Shown one piece after another: positions 22,301 to 33,026 of a stretch of DNA of 42,836 nucleotides. The number at the start of each line of letters is the position of its first letter. Positions within the stretch are counted from its first letter, which is position 1. The stretch is from NCBI GenBank assembly GCA_025201705.1, contig MU616782.1, positions 1 to 42,836 on the forward strand. Reading direction: 5' to 3'. Both the position numbers and the translations under genes were made by a program. The notes under the pieces were generated by a model that did no database searches, was not told the DNA's origin, and saw only the letters and a list, made by a program, of their open reading frames with translations. Source of the DNA: Dissophora ornata (Eukaryota; Mortierellomycota; Mortierellomycetes; Mortierellales; Mortierellaceae).

Positions 22301-23808
22301 AATCTTTGGGACGGTAAACCGAGAATTATCAAGTGCAATGACTACTGCTTAATCGCTGAGCGCAACAAGCGAGTTGCGCTGGCTCTGGATATCGAGGAAG
22401 GCCCCGCACCGTAAGTTTTGCTCTGTTGATTTTGTCCACATATTCGTTTGTAGTAATTTGACATAGTAAGTTAAGATACTAATATTCGATATGCTTGTGG
22501 TCGCGTAGTGGTCCTCGCATTCCGGATTACGACGAGTATGTTCTGGACTATGCGTCGGCCAACATGGAGTTTACACTGAAGATTGAGAAGCAACTTGCAG
22601 AGTGGGTTGTAGATACCTCGAAGCCTATTCTTTCTTTCCCGCCCATGAAGGGTCATCGCCGCAAGTTTTTGCATGAGCTCGCAGCCCATTACGACGTTAC
22701 TTCCGAGAGTGTCGATGTGGAACCCTACCGCAGCGTAACAGTCCGAAGGCAGCTCGACACCTCTGTTCCTGGTCTTTTGGTGTCTCAGGCCTGCCGCCAC
22801 AAACGTCCCATCCGCTCTTCAACCAGCGGCTCCTCGGTTGAGCAGCTCAGGAAGCCTATGATCAAAGACCCCGTGAATGCCATTTATTTACACGACCTTG
22901 CATTCGGCTTGACGAGGTCCGAGTTGGCTGCCCAGTTAGCTCCCATCTTTGGAAACATCAAGTACGGTATCCGCTGGTTAACGGATGACGATGCGGTCCT
23001 CGTGCCGCACCCAGGTTCGATGCAGATGGACGAACTTGAGGCAGTGCTAGTCCGTCTTCGAGCGGGTATCAAGACGGTCGCCGCCAAGGGCCATCTCTGC
23101 GAGCGAATCGAACTCTGCTGGGTCAACAAAGAAGGGGAGGTTGTGAGCCACACGAACGTTGGCGGAGGATCTCAATCAAAGCGATTTTTCAACGCCTCGC
23201 AGAGCAATCAGTGGTTGAAGAGGATGGTGCCTCCCAAGGTGGCGAACACATTTGCGTTATTGGACGACGATGAGAGAATCGCGGCTGCCAAGAGAGCTGA
23301 AGAGGAGAGGATCTTGAAAGCCAAGGAGGCGGCCGGAACCTTGAGTTCTGATGCGTGGGAGGAGGAGGCTAGCACGTCTAGCTCGGTTGTTGCGCCTACC
23401 ATGGCTTCAATTTCCATGTCTTCGCCAATGAGTGGGCAGGTTATCTCTCGGCCGCTGTCGGCTGAGAGCACCTCTCAGTCAGGGCAGTCTCAGACGACGG
23501 AAGACCTGACGAGATTTGTGGTTGTTGAGGCTGGCGAGTTTACAGATGAGGTGGTCGACGACTGGCAGGAACTGCTCGAGGACGATGACGAAGCCGAGAC
23601 TGATATCGAAGCTGATAAGAGCGCGAAGACCGATGGCGATACCAGTGAGCAAGGAAGTGACGCGGACAAGGATATCGGCACAGAGTCAGGCGAGAAGACC
23701 GAGGAACAACCTGCAATGCAGACAGAGACGTCGAGCAAAGGAAGTAGTGACGATGAGGTCGTTATGGTCAACCTGCAGACTGAGCTGAGGAAGGATGAAT
23801 CGTCCTGA
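19344..23808 (+). CDS. FAP1: NFX1-type zinc-finger protein, FAP1/shuttle craft family
   Basis: Nuclear/cytoplasmic regulator related to human NFX1 and yeast Fap1 (an FKBP12/Fpr1 partner). Exons 19344-20409, 20514-20697, 20787-21134, 21226-22410 and 22509-23808 close to 1,360 residues. In order: a PAM2 motif KLNPDAVDYVP (about 39-49) predicted to bind the poly(A)-binding protein MLLE domain; a long basic, Asn/Ser/Arg-rich region with acidic runs; a RING/PHD-like finger from CMVCWDV (C318) to WRCPGC; a series of NFX1 fingers (for example CHPGPCPPC, CHLGECAPC, CHKGHCNPC, CHSGECLQ); an R3H single-strand nucleic-acid-binding domain around 950-1020 (KGHRRKFLHELAAHYD); and a low-complexity acidic tail. 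I took the acceptor at 20513 rather than an earlier AG because it keeps phase and leads directly to WRCPGC. Confidence 0.9.
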
Positions 23809-23920
23809 TTTGGAAGCGACGATGGGCTGGTTATCAATGCTGGCTCACGGACAGAGTCGCTGTGCCTAAGCGTGTTGTATTGTATATCTCCCCCTTTCTT
23901 TAGAAATCAACGAACCCAGT

Positions 23921-23926
23921 AATAAA
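23921..23926 (+). terminator. Poly(A) signal of FAP1
   Basis: AATAAA about 110 nt after the FAP1 stop codon and 130 nt before the next start codon. Confidence 0.45.
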
Positions 23927-24054
23927 CGGACAGTGTGTTCACAATGAATCGCGCCTGTGTGCTTAGCCACTGCCTCGCCCAACGCGCTACGATATTTTAT
24001 TTGTGTGCCACCAAAAAAAATACCGTCAACTCTCTTCGCACCATCCTTCCCAAC

Positions 24055-24394
24055 ATGTCATCGTTGACCACATCCGCCACGAATGTCACCTCACGCGCAA
24101 CACAATACACGATCTTAAACGCGTCCTTTGAGAAACTGCACAAGAATCTCGACACACTCGAACAGCATGTCGAGGTCACCGTCGCCCAATCGGAATGGAC
24201 TAAACGCCTCTTGATGATCCATTCGTCTTTGTATGTTTCGGTCTACCCCTACAACCAACCAATCGAACCCTTTCGAATGGACTAAAACTGACAAGCAATC
24301 GCTTTGTTTTTGGTTCATGTATAGATTGATGGCGTCGTCGACAGTTCTGAAGGAGGACCGGCAGCAAGGCCAGGAATATGAGGAAGAGTCATGA
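24055..24394 (+). CDS. HSK3: DASH complex subunit Hsk3
   Basis: Small coiled-coil subunit of the DASH/DAM1 ring that couples kinetochores to microtubule plus ends in fungi. Two exons, 24055-24230 and 24325-24394, give 81 residues. The core, TQYTILNASFEKLHKNLDTL followed by a second heptad-rich helix ending in TKRLLMIHSSLLMASS, matches the Hsk3 family pattern (QYxxLN..L..L..NL..L, then RRL...H..MFMA). The tail is polar and acidic. An in-frame ATG at 23938 would add residues with no family counterpart, so I preferred 24055 (context CAACATGTC). It converges on MCM7. Confidence 0.75.
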
Positions 24395-24631
24395 GTGCGA
24401 GGAAGAAGCAGCAATCCAGTCTCTAAGGACGTGGACAAGGACAGCGAAGCCCCCTTCCTCCGTCAGCTCTCTCAGCAAAGTGAATCGACCATGCCAATCC
24501 AGAGGATATTAATGTCTCACGCTGCCCCTCCCCTCAGCTCCGGGTCGTGCGCCCGGTCGTGTTGCCTCTCGGAGGAGCAGCAGCCAAATGCTTGGACCAC
24601 GAGGTGTGCCACCTCTTTATCAACATGTCTG

Positions 24632-24637
24632 AATAAA
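24632..24637 (+). terminator. Poly(A) signal of HSK3
   Basis: AATAAA about 240 nt after the HSK3 stop codon. Confidence 0.4.
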
Positions 24638-24652
24638 TATTCTTCGCTTCCA

Positions 24653-24658
24653 TTTATT
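24653..24658 (-). terminator. Poly(A) signal of MCM7
   Basis: TTTATT on the plus strand, AATAAA on the minus strand, about 120 nt past the MCM7 stop. It lies just beyond the opposite-strand HSK3 signal, so the two transcripts probably end close together. Confidence 0.45.
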
Positions 24659-24776
24659 ACCATTATGTTTTTTCTTTAGTTTCGTTTTTTGGTGTGCGGC
24701 CAGCTTGTTTGTATTGTTTGCTCTACTCAAAACTTGAAATTCAAGGTTTCTTTTACTCATTTGATCCTTCCCTTGT

Positions 24777-27723
24777 TTAATCCCTCGAGATCCAAGTCAA
24801 CTTGGTATGAGCATCGTTCACGAACCAAATATTCATCTCCTCGTACTCACGCAAGCACTCCTCAAACTCCTGAATCTTGAAGCCCTTTGCCAAGACCCTG
24901 TCTCTGACATCCTGTAGCCTCAACTCCTCCACCAATCTCCAGTTATCTTCGGGATCCTTGCTCATTGTTCGAATAATATCATAGATTCTGTCCGTCGGAC
25001 TGGCATACGACCGACCGTCCTGACCGTTATGTGCCGGATCCTGATCGTACAACGACGCCTTCGAGACATCGACCAGGCGCAGTGCTTCGTTCACATCCTC
25101 GACCGTCACCACATCCGAGAATCTGAGACGCGCCATAGCCTGCGCCAGACGGAGTACGCCCAATAACGTACGCACACTCACGTACGTGAACTCCTGTCCA
25201 TTCTCGCGCTCGGCTTTGCCGTTCTGACGAGACTGCACATATGCATCCACAATGTGTTCAGAAACCGCCTTGGGCACAACTGGTCTCTTCTGTCGTGCAG
25301 CCGCAATGTAATGTCTCATCAGACTTGAGCTGTATGCCTCAAACTCCATCTTTGGAGCCTGGTTGTGCATGTGAACATATGTAATATGGGCCGCCAATCT
25401 CGAATCGTTCTCTTCGTTTGCTGTATCCAGGATCAAGAACAGGATATCGAAACGTGACAGCAGTGCAGCTGGCAGGTTAATGTTCTCGACGGGCGACTTG
25501 CGAGGGTTATAGCGACCATAGATAGGGTTAGCCGCAGCGAGAATCGAGGCACGGGCGTTAAGTGTTGTAGTGATACCGGCCTTGGAGATCGAGATCGTCT
25601 GTTGTTCCATGACCTCGTGAATCGCTGTCCTGTCAGACTCGTCCATTTTGTCAAACTCATCAATGCAGCAGATTCCGTTATCGGCCAAAACCAGCGCTCC
25701 TCCCTCTGTTGTTTTACAGAAACATATGGTTTGTCAGCAAGGGCGTAAGACTTCATGCACCATGATAATCGACAGAAGACAAAGGCACCTACCAAGAATC
25801 ATCTCGTCTGTGACGGGATCTCTCATGACAGCGGCTGTCAGACCGACTCCCGAACTTCCTTTACCGGTGGTATAGACACCGCGGGGCGCGACCTTGGTAA
25901 TATACTTCAGCAACTGCGACTTGGCCACTCCTGGGTCTCCCATCAGGCAGACATTGATATCTCCACGAATCTTCATGCCGTCGCCCATCGTCTTGGTCGG
26001 TGCTCCGATCATCAGCAACAACAGTGCCTTCTTAACATCCTCATGACCGTAAATTTCGGGTGCGATTGAGCGAGCAAGTTTGTTGTACACATCGGGATCG
26101 TGAGCCATCTCCTCCAACTCCTCCTGGACCTCACGTGAGATAGTCATTTCTGAATACTGCTTCTTGGACTGCTCAACGTGGTGGCATTCGAGATAGGTAT
26201 CGGTCAAGAGTCCGGCACGCATGGCTTGGAACCCGGTGTAGGGGATAGGGACATAGATACCCGAAACTGCAACGGTATCTCCGGGGTTCATAGTCCTGGT
26301 CATCACGCCAAACAAATGAATCTTGATGGAGCGAGGGATATGTCCAACGGGAACCTGGTGTGTAAGTTCCTGAATCTTGACCTCCTGAAACTCCAAGAAT
26401 TTGTTGGCACGAGTCTGCTCGTGCAGTTTTCCTTTGGTCTGGTTGGTCTTGCACACCTGCGAGCTGCACTCGGTCAGGGGCATGAACTGACGTGCAGTCA
26501 CTTCCTGGAAGTTCTCGTTACCGCAGGATTCGCAGGTATAAGCCGCCACTTCGACAAAGGGCTTGACAGCCGTAACGCGAGTCACAATACCCTGAAGAGT
26601 GACCAGCTTGCCGAGATACTCGGCCTTGATCTCACGAACAGACAGCGCCTTTTGATTGGTGGGTGGCTTAAAGACGACTTGGCTAGAGAATGGCAGCGAG
26701 CCGGTGTAAGCTACTGGCAATACATGTTTTTTTTTCCCGCAATTGCTGTATGCGTCTGATACGAGCACTTACTATCTTCTGGTCAACGCGGGCGGGAAGG
26801 GGAGGTCGTTCAAGGCGACGTCTCCGTTAGCAGCGATATAGTTGTTATTGTGGCTCCGGCGCTGGCTTAGGATAACATCGAGAACCGAGGTCGTATGGTC
26901 CATGTCCTCTGTGGGTGCTGGCATGATGGCGTCCTATGACATATAAAAAGATGATCCAAACCGATAAGCGAACGGCAATGGGCGTAGAGAAATTCGATGT
27001 TGTCAACAACTTTCCACGGTACACACATACAATGGCGCTGCAGAACAGGCTCACGTAACGCTTGGTGTTGGAAATAATGTTGTTGCCCAAGTTAGACGTC
27101 CTAGTGCGGTCGTACTATTGAACAACCATATAAAAGTGAATAGTTGAAAGTTAACCTCCATGAACTTCATCTTTTGGGTCTGAGAACCGTCATTTGCTGG
27201 CAGCTAGCGTGCTTAGTTCACTTGCCTTGATAACATCATCCAGGTGGATAACCAACTTCTTTTGTCTTCGGTTGGCAATCATTTGCTGAAATAATAGGGT
27301 AATGAGAAAGCGATAGTTCAGTGTTGGCGATCCCTCTCTCTATAGATTTATATCGTGTTGCTCTCCAGTGCCTCATGAGAGACATACCAGCTGCTGAAAA
27401 TACTTGAGCTGGGGGGCGCCCTGGCCATCAATGTCCATGCCAGTCTCCTCGACATCGGCATCGGTCAAAATAGACTTGAAGGTCTGGAGAAAATCCTTGA
27501 TGTATTCTATACGGGCGCAGTGTGTATCAGGGTGCCAGCTTTAGTGTCCTGACTAGAATTCTGGTCCTCAAGTTCGGGTCCATGACCTTCAGGGCAAATG
27601 TGCGTTAAGCATGCGATGTAATGTCGCTGATGCTGTTTGTGTGCGTATGTGCAATAGCTTCGTCTTACCAGTCTCGTCTGAGTACTTCACCCTGACATTT
27701 GCAGTGTTCAACCTGGCGGCCAT
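24777..27723 (-). CDS. MCM7: DNA replication licensing factor MCM7
   Basis: AAA+ subunit of the MCM2-7 replicative helicase. Seven exons: 27723-27669, 27506-27388, 27285-27226, 27114-27031, 26933-26773, 26682-25793 and 25705-24777, closing to 765 residues. The N-terminal domain leads to a zinc finger (C210, C213, C232, C237). The AAA+ module has Walker A GDPGVAKS (about 408-415), Walker [10 protein letters not shown] (about 469) and arginine finger LSRFD (R541). The C-terminal winged-helix region ends [11 protein letters not shown]. The string [11 protein letters not shown] and the finger spacing identify MCM7 rather than the other MCMs. The intron between exons 3 and 4 seems to start with GC (AAG/GCAAGT). 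The acceptor at 26683 was chosen because it gives RRYQVVFKPP in phase. Confidence 0.92.
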
Positions 27724-29332
27724 CTTTGACTCTGTCTGTCTGTCTGTCTGTTGGCGAGGTTGAAGAGATGCGGTTGCGGTTGATGAAGAACGACGCGTTG
27801 AACGTTTTGGGTTCTGGCAAACATAAACAATATCACGTGAGGACTATTTAAATCCATGGATCACAGTCGCGTCCTTCACGGTCCTTGTCTTTTCCTTGCA
27901 ATGAATTGCGCACGGCATCAATTTGTAATGTGCACTACCCATCCTCTCAAGTACGCATATTGTCTTTTGCTTCCTTCAATAGATTACTAGAATGTGCCCG
28001 CTGCTACGCCATGGGCCCCTTGTGGTTGAAATATTTCAATATCCAAATTCACGCCACGTGAATTCGCTGGTGAACCTTCGTTTGCAATGAGAACCATGGT
28101 TTCCTTGTACTTTGCGACCAGAATTTCGGATAATAAGGCCTACGTCGTCTTTGTCTCAACAAGCGTTCTTAAATCCACTTGATACGGAAGAATAAACGCT
28201 ATATGGCTTACCTATCACCTCGGGGCTTCGGCATGCATTCCTGTCCGTCCCTCAGGCATTGACGGTTTAGAGAATCGGGGACGTTTGCATTCAATGCAGT
28301 GTCGACAGACCCTTCGTTGAGAGGACGGGGTCAGTATCGAATCTGAAATCGCTGTGTTAAACACTCGATCGGTGGGATGATAAGGCGATGCCGCCTGCGT
28401 TAAAAATTCCGTTGATCCTGGCGCCTGTCGTAAAAGATGGCCCGTCTATACAACGCGAATAGTGTAGGCTAGGCGAGGCTGTCTTCGATTCAGTATATCG
28501 AACACGCCAAACAGTAGAAGGAACACAAAGCGGCGATGATAAGTAAGATAAACTGAAGAAGGAAGTGAAGTGAAATTCTAAACTCTGATTTAGCGGCAAA
28601 TTCATGAGACAAAGCGTGTCTTTGCCACCAAATTGACACTGACCGTTGACATTTGTTTATCTTCAAGGGCCTGAGTAGGGACATTATTGAGATCCAAGAT
28701 GCTTGATGGCTCCATCGGGGCCAAGATTCGGGCAACTACCCTACCCCGCCAGACTGGTTCTCCCGGGACCACTCTCTCCTTTCGCGAGCGCATGGGAGCA
28801 CTTGGTTCGCGCAACATTTCAAGCGGATGTGTGCAAGAGTTTGGTGGTCAATGGTGTCGATAGCCAGTCTGATACCACAACTGTGACCTCATATCCACAA
28901 AGGCACTGATCGCCCTGGATCCCGCTCACACGTGGTTCCGACCATTCAGGGCGAAGAAGAAAAAAGAGAGACCTCTGGTGTCTCTCGGATTGGCTGTTCC
29001 ACCACAAACAGAAATAATTTGGAATACAAACGAGGTGTGGTACCCTCGGGCTTCCCTCCCATCGACGACGAGGAACGGAAGCTATTTCCTCCGCCATTGC
29101 CACCGGTGCATCTCTTTCTCCTTGATCTCTCTCATCTCCATTCCCTTTTTGCCTCACTTCTCAGTCGGCTCTTCTATTCTTGCTCCCAGCGCTAACACTG
29201 CTCTCAAGTGCCTTCCATCCACCTTCTCCCCCCTCTCCCCTCTCCACTCTCAGCCGACTTTCCAAAACCGTCCCCCACACACAGCACACATATTTCTGTG
29301 GACTCTCCTCTCCACATTCAGATCACTTCACA
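27724..29332. other. Long intergenic region, no gene recognised
   Basis: About 1.6 kb between MCM7 and the carrier gene. Near 27727 there is a (TCTG)4-like stretch in the MCM7 5' UTR. Open frames are short and have no recognisable motif, and no tRNA-like structure was found. The last 200 bases are C/T-rich, as expected of a fungal 5' UTR. Confidence 0.45.
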
Positions 29333-31141
29333 ATGGGTAATTCCTCAATGCATTCCTACCATGCAATCAGCTCTTGCTCCTCGGCACACCTCTGCTGCTC
29401 CCTTTCTAACGTCTGCTCTCAACCTCTCTGCCTGCCGTTTACTTTGGTCGATTGAAGCCAGCAGCCTGAACGACTTTATTGCAGGCAAGTCTCCACATTT
29501 GCAACGGCTCGTGTGCATATGAATACTGGATCGCCTGTGAATTTCCTTCTCCTTTTTTTCGTTTCTCACCCTCGATGTTTTTGTACCCCGAGTTTGTCGT
29601 TCCGAGCCATCCGTGCTCACAATTTGCCATGTGGAATTTCATCATCTGCGCTGTCCGTGTCCATGTTTAGCTAATAAGCAACATCTCCGTTTTTTAGGCT
29701 ACATCAGCGGTGTGGCAGGGCTGATCATCGGCAGTCCCCTGGATGTTCTCAAGGTACACAACAACAGGCGTCATACCATCGTGTACTCCCTCCCGCCCAA
29801 TATGATTTTGAGCCGACAACACCACGAGACCAGCCAATTCACTCTTCTCCCACGTCACGTCCTCCACTACCTGAACTAGGTCCGCCTTCAGGCTCAGGGT
29901 GCCCCAGGTGCCTCCAGAAACATATCCGCTAACAAGAACAGCCTGACGACTATGGTTCAGAATGAGGGTGTAAGCCAATCTTTCAGCAACTTCTCAAAGC
30001 GAGCGACTGGCCTCTTTACGTGTTTGTTACTGACCTTACTTTATACCGCTACTTCATAGTTCAAGTCGTTGTTCAAGGGTATCGCCTCACCGATCATCGG
30101 CTTGGCAGGTCTCAATTCGATTCTGTTCGCGTCGTACTCGGCTTCCATGCGGCTGTTTGAGACACTCTCGCCTCCTTTCTCCACAACCCCGTCATCGTAC
30201 ACCACTGCAGGAGATGCGTTACAGCCGCTATCACATGTCTTTGCGGCTGGATTTGTCGCAGGAGTAGCTTGTTTCTTGGTCAGCACGCCTACAGAGTTGG
30301 TCAAGTGCAGGGCGCAGGTCATTGCTTCACAGCTCGACCCCACTTCCTCTGCTGCTGCACAAAGGGCCATCCTCAGCGAGTCAGGTTCATGGCATGTCGC
30401 CAAGGATGTTGTCAGACGGTTTGGACTCAAAGGGCTTTATCAGGGAGGTTGGGTGACAATCCTGAGAGATGCCCCCGGCTACGGAGTATACTTTTTGTAA
30501 GTGAGACGAACCACACTAAGACGTGAGAATAGATTCCGAACCATGTTGCTGACCACCTGTGCCTCTGTGCTTCAACGCTGTAGATCATATGAAGGACTAA
30601 AGCGAGTACTGGACATCCCACATGGAGAAACAGGCGGCATTAACACATGGAAGGTTTTGTTTGCTGGAGGATTGGCAGGAACTCTTTCTTGGGCCAGTAT
30701 ATACCCACTAGGTAACACCGCCAAGCCTTTCTCTTGGAGAGTCGATAAAAAACGAAGCAAAACAACACCTTCTAACCACCTTCTGCTGATCTAGATGTGA
30801 TCAAGACTAGACTGCAAACACAGCCGCATCTTGTCACAACAGACCCCTACAAAGCTCTTCCTATAGCCGCCCCGAATCGTCATCCTACTGTCGCCACCAG
30901 TCTCTTGCCAAAGAATCATAGTGGACTTGTACACCAAACAAGTAGACAGGGACACTCTCAGGTACCTTCGGTCGCGCCGTACAAGGGCATGGTCGATTGT
31001 GCTGTGCGATCTTACAGAAGCGAGGGGTTTGGCGTATTTATGCGAGGAGCTACACCAGCATTGCTACGAGCATTCCCGGTCAATGCAGTTACGTTCTTTG
31101 TATACGAGCTGGTGATGGCCGAACTGCAAAAGTTGGAATAG
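29333..31141 (+). CDS. Mitochondrial carrier family protein (SLC25)
   Basis: Inner-membrane metabolite transporter. Exons 29333-29336, 29698-29753, 29880-29969, 30060-30496, 30584-30711 and 30795-31141 close to 353 residues. The first exon holds only ATGG. All three carrier repeats are present with signatures PLDVLKVRLQ, PTELVKCRAQ and PLDVIKTRLQ, and six hydrophobic helices. The second signature (PTELVK) and the overall style resemble the carnitine/basic amino-acid carrier group (yeast Crc1, Ort1, Ymc1), but the substrate cannot be fixed from sequence. After the third signature there is an unusually long matrix loop of about 55 residues before YKGMVDCAVR. No presequence is expected in this family. 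Confidence 0.85.
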
Positions 31142-31301
31142 ATGGCTACATAGACAAATAGACCAAATAGACGTGTTTGACCACACAATACATTGAAGTA
31201 CAACAGCCGAATTGAATGAATTTTGTGTATAGCTTTTTATTGGATCATTTTGAGTCCCGGCCGCAGGTGGAGACGCAGCTCTTGTCTTCTGACATTCAAC
31301 A

Positions 31302-32914
31302 ATGGATGCAGTAGATCAGGACGACAACGACCAGCATCCAGACTTCCGTCTGCTCCTAAGCAATGCTAAAGGGTAATTGCAGCTTTGCATGGATGTAAGC
31401 AGCAATGTGTCAGCACAGTTTCATTCGACGTTAAAACTCGGTTGCTCTACTTTCCACACTCTTCAAGGCACGGCTCCTTGCAGGCGCTTCCTAGCAGAGA
31501 TACAAAGATGGTGCAGGATGCAGCTGCAACTCTTGAAGAGCAATACGATGCATACTTTCAGATCCTTGAAGAGGAACGTCGCGCAGCAGAGTAAGGATCC
31601 GAGCCGATGCAGATGGAGTCAAACAATCGTGTCAAAACAATGTTAGACATCGTATCTAACCATCGCCCCCAACATTTAAAACATGCAAGGCGAACGTTCT
31701 CACGAGCTGTCTACCATCCAGAACTCGGTCTCTTCAGACTGACGGTGAATAAAGGAACGCATTTTGTGAGCATGGGCCACACAATACGCGGGCAGATATA
31801 TCTCTACCCCGAGGAAGCGCTCTATCTGGTCGATCGTGGGTCTCTACTGGTAGATCATCACGGTATCGACATGAGTGTTCAGCAGATGTGGAGTCTTTAC
31901 CTCTCGGAAGCGCGGGTTTCGGGCCAGCCTCAGAGTCGACAGGCGGCTCAAGAATCGACGGCCGAACCAAGTGACTCTTTAGCAATGGAAAAATATCTGA
32001 CATACGCATATCTCAAGCGTCTGGGGTTTATCGTGATCAGGTCCGGGACGTACAGGCACGAAGTTGACGCGCGGTTACAACACACACCAACCCCAAGGAG
32101 TCAAGTTCTTGCGCAACTATTCTCAGGAGCTACGTTTTGGTGGTCTACACTGTGGAGATCCTTATTTGCCGCCTGGAGAAACCGAACTACTACTCTTGTG
32201 GCCGATGTTGGGTTGCGGTTGGGGGCTGCTACCGATATATGGACAAGGAAGTCCAGTCGTCCTCTTGTTGCCAATAACGCCCAGTTGCACTATGGTGAGC
32301 TCGCTCGCTCATTGTCCCACGATAAGCGCAAAGGGGTATCCCAAAGCTTCCTGTTTATACTTACAGGGGATTTTTTTATTGCATTCTTTTTCATCGTTTG
32401 CGTCCATGGGCAGATCAAATTCTGCAAACCCTGCGGATTATACCCGCTGTGCGTCTTGCTCGGAACCCCCAAGACTGTCAAGGTGCACCAGCGGAAAAGA
32501 AGGAGTATAAGAAGAACAGACATGTGGTAGACTTTGATGTATACAAGCCTGCGGGAGCCTTCAAAAAGCGGCAGCCTGGCATACCGGACTATCGAGTTGT
32601 TGTCGTCAGGTAAGCAAACTGTTCTCGTTACGTCTAATGAAGGTGATCATTATTTACTTGCGAGACTAATCCACAAACTGATCCTTTGTCTCGATAGCGT
32701 GGACGCGGCCTTACCCGCGCTCAATGAACTGAGAGTCCTGATGGAGGAACAACTCGACCCTGCCCAGGAAATCGAGTCATCGACTGCTGCACCGGAGAAG
32801 GGCAAGAAGAAACTGGCGCCGAATTGGCCTGGTATCCTCTTTGCTGTTGTGGATGGTGGCCAGGTATCCTTCATAAACATATTCAATATCAAAGCAGTTC
32901 CGCAAATGTTATAA
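31302..32914 (+). CDS. SEN54: tRNA-splicing endonuclease subunit Sen54
   Basis: Structural subunit of the SEN complex that cuts introns from pre-tRNAs. Exons 31302-31372, 31468-31590, 31690-32294, 32414-32609 and 32698-32914 close to 403 residues. The N-terminal domain shows the family hallmark LYPEEALYLVDRGSLLV, then YLTYAYLKRLGFIVIRSG, and the C-terminal domain has VDFDVYKPAGAFKKRQPG with PDYRVVVVS and ends near FAVVDGGQVSFINI. As expected for Sen54, no catalytic Tyr-His-Lys triad of Sen2/Sen34 is evident. The third-exon acceptor CAAG/GCGAACG was chosen because it yields ERTFSRAVYHPELG in phase. Stop codon lies only 112 nt from the stop of the convergent neighbour. Confidence 0.88.
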
Positions 32915-32923
32915 AGAGGCGGG

Positions 32924-32929
32924 TTTATT
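32924..32929 (-). terminator. Poly(A) signal of the 33.0-34.4 kb gene
   Basis: AATAAA on the minus strand about 100 nt past that gene's stop and only 10 nt from the SEN54 stop codon on the other strand. Confidence 0.45.
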
Positions 32930-33026
32930 GCAAATATTGTACAAGGTGTTGGGTTTCTCTACTCATGTTATAGCGTTCATCAGTTCATGTGTTCATTGTC
33001 GTGGCTGTTTTGCAGCTCGGACGACT

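Noticed and set aside
27156..27179. A 24-nt in-frame micro-exon inside the MCM7 GC-AG intron, flanked by AG and GT
   Set aside because: Using it would create flanking introns of 46 and 41 nt, shorter than any well-supported one here, and lengthen a region that is already longer than in human MCM7.
320..27723. Shadow frames antisense to MID1, MutY, FAP1 and MCM7 exons
   Set aside because: They mirror real exons, have biased composition and no motifs.
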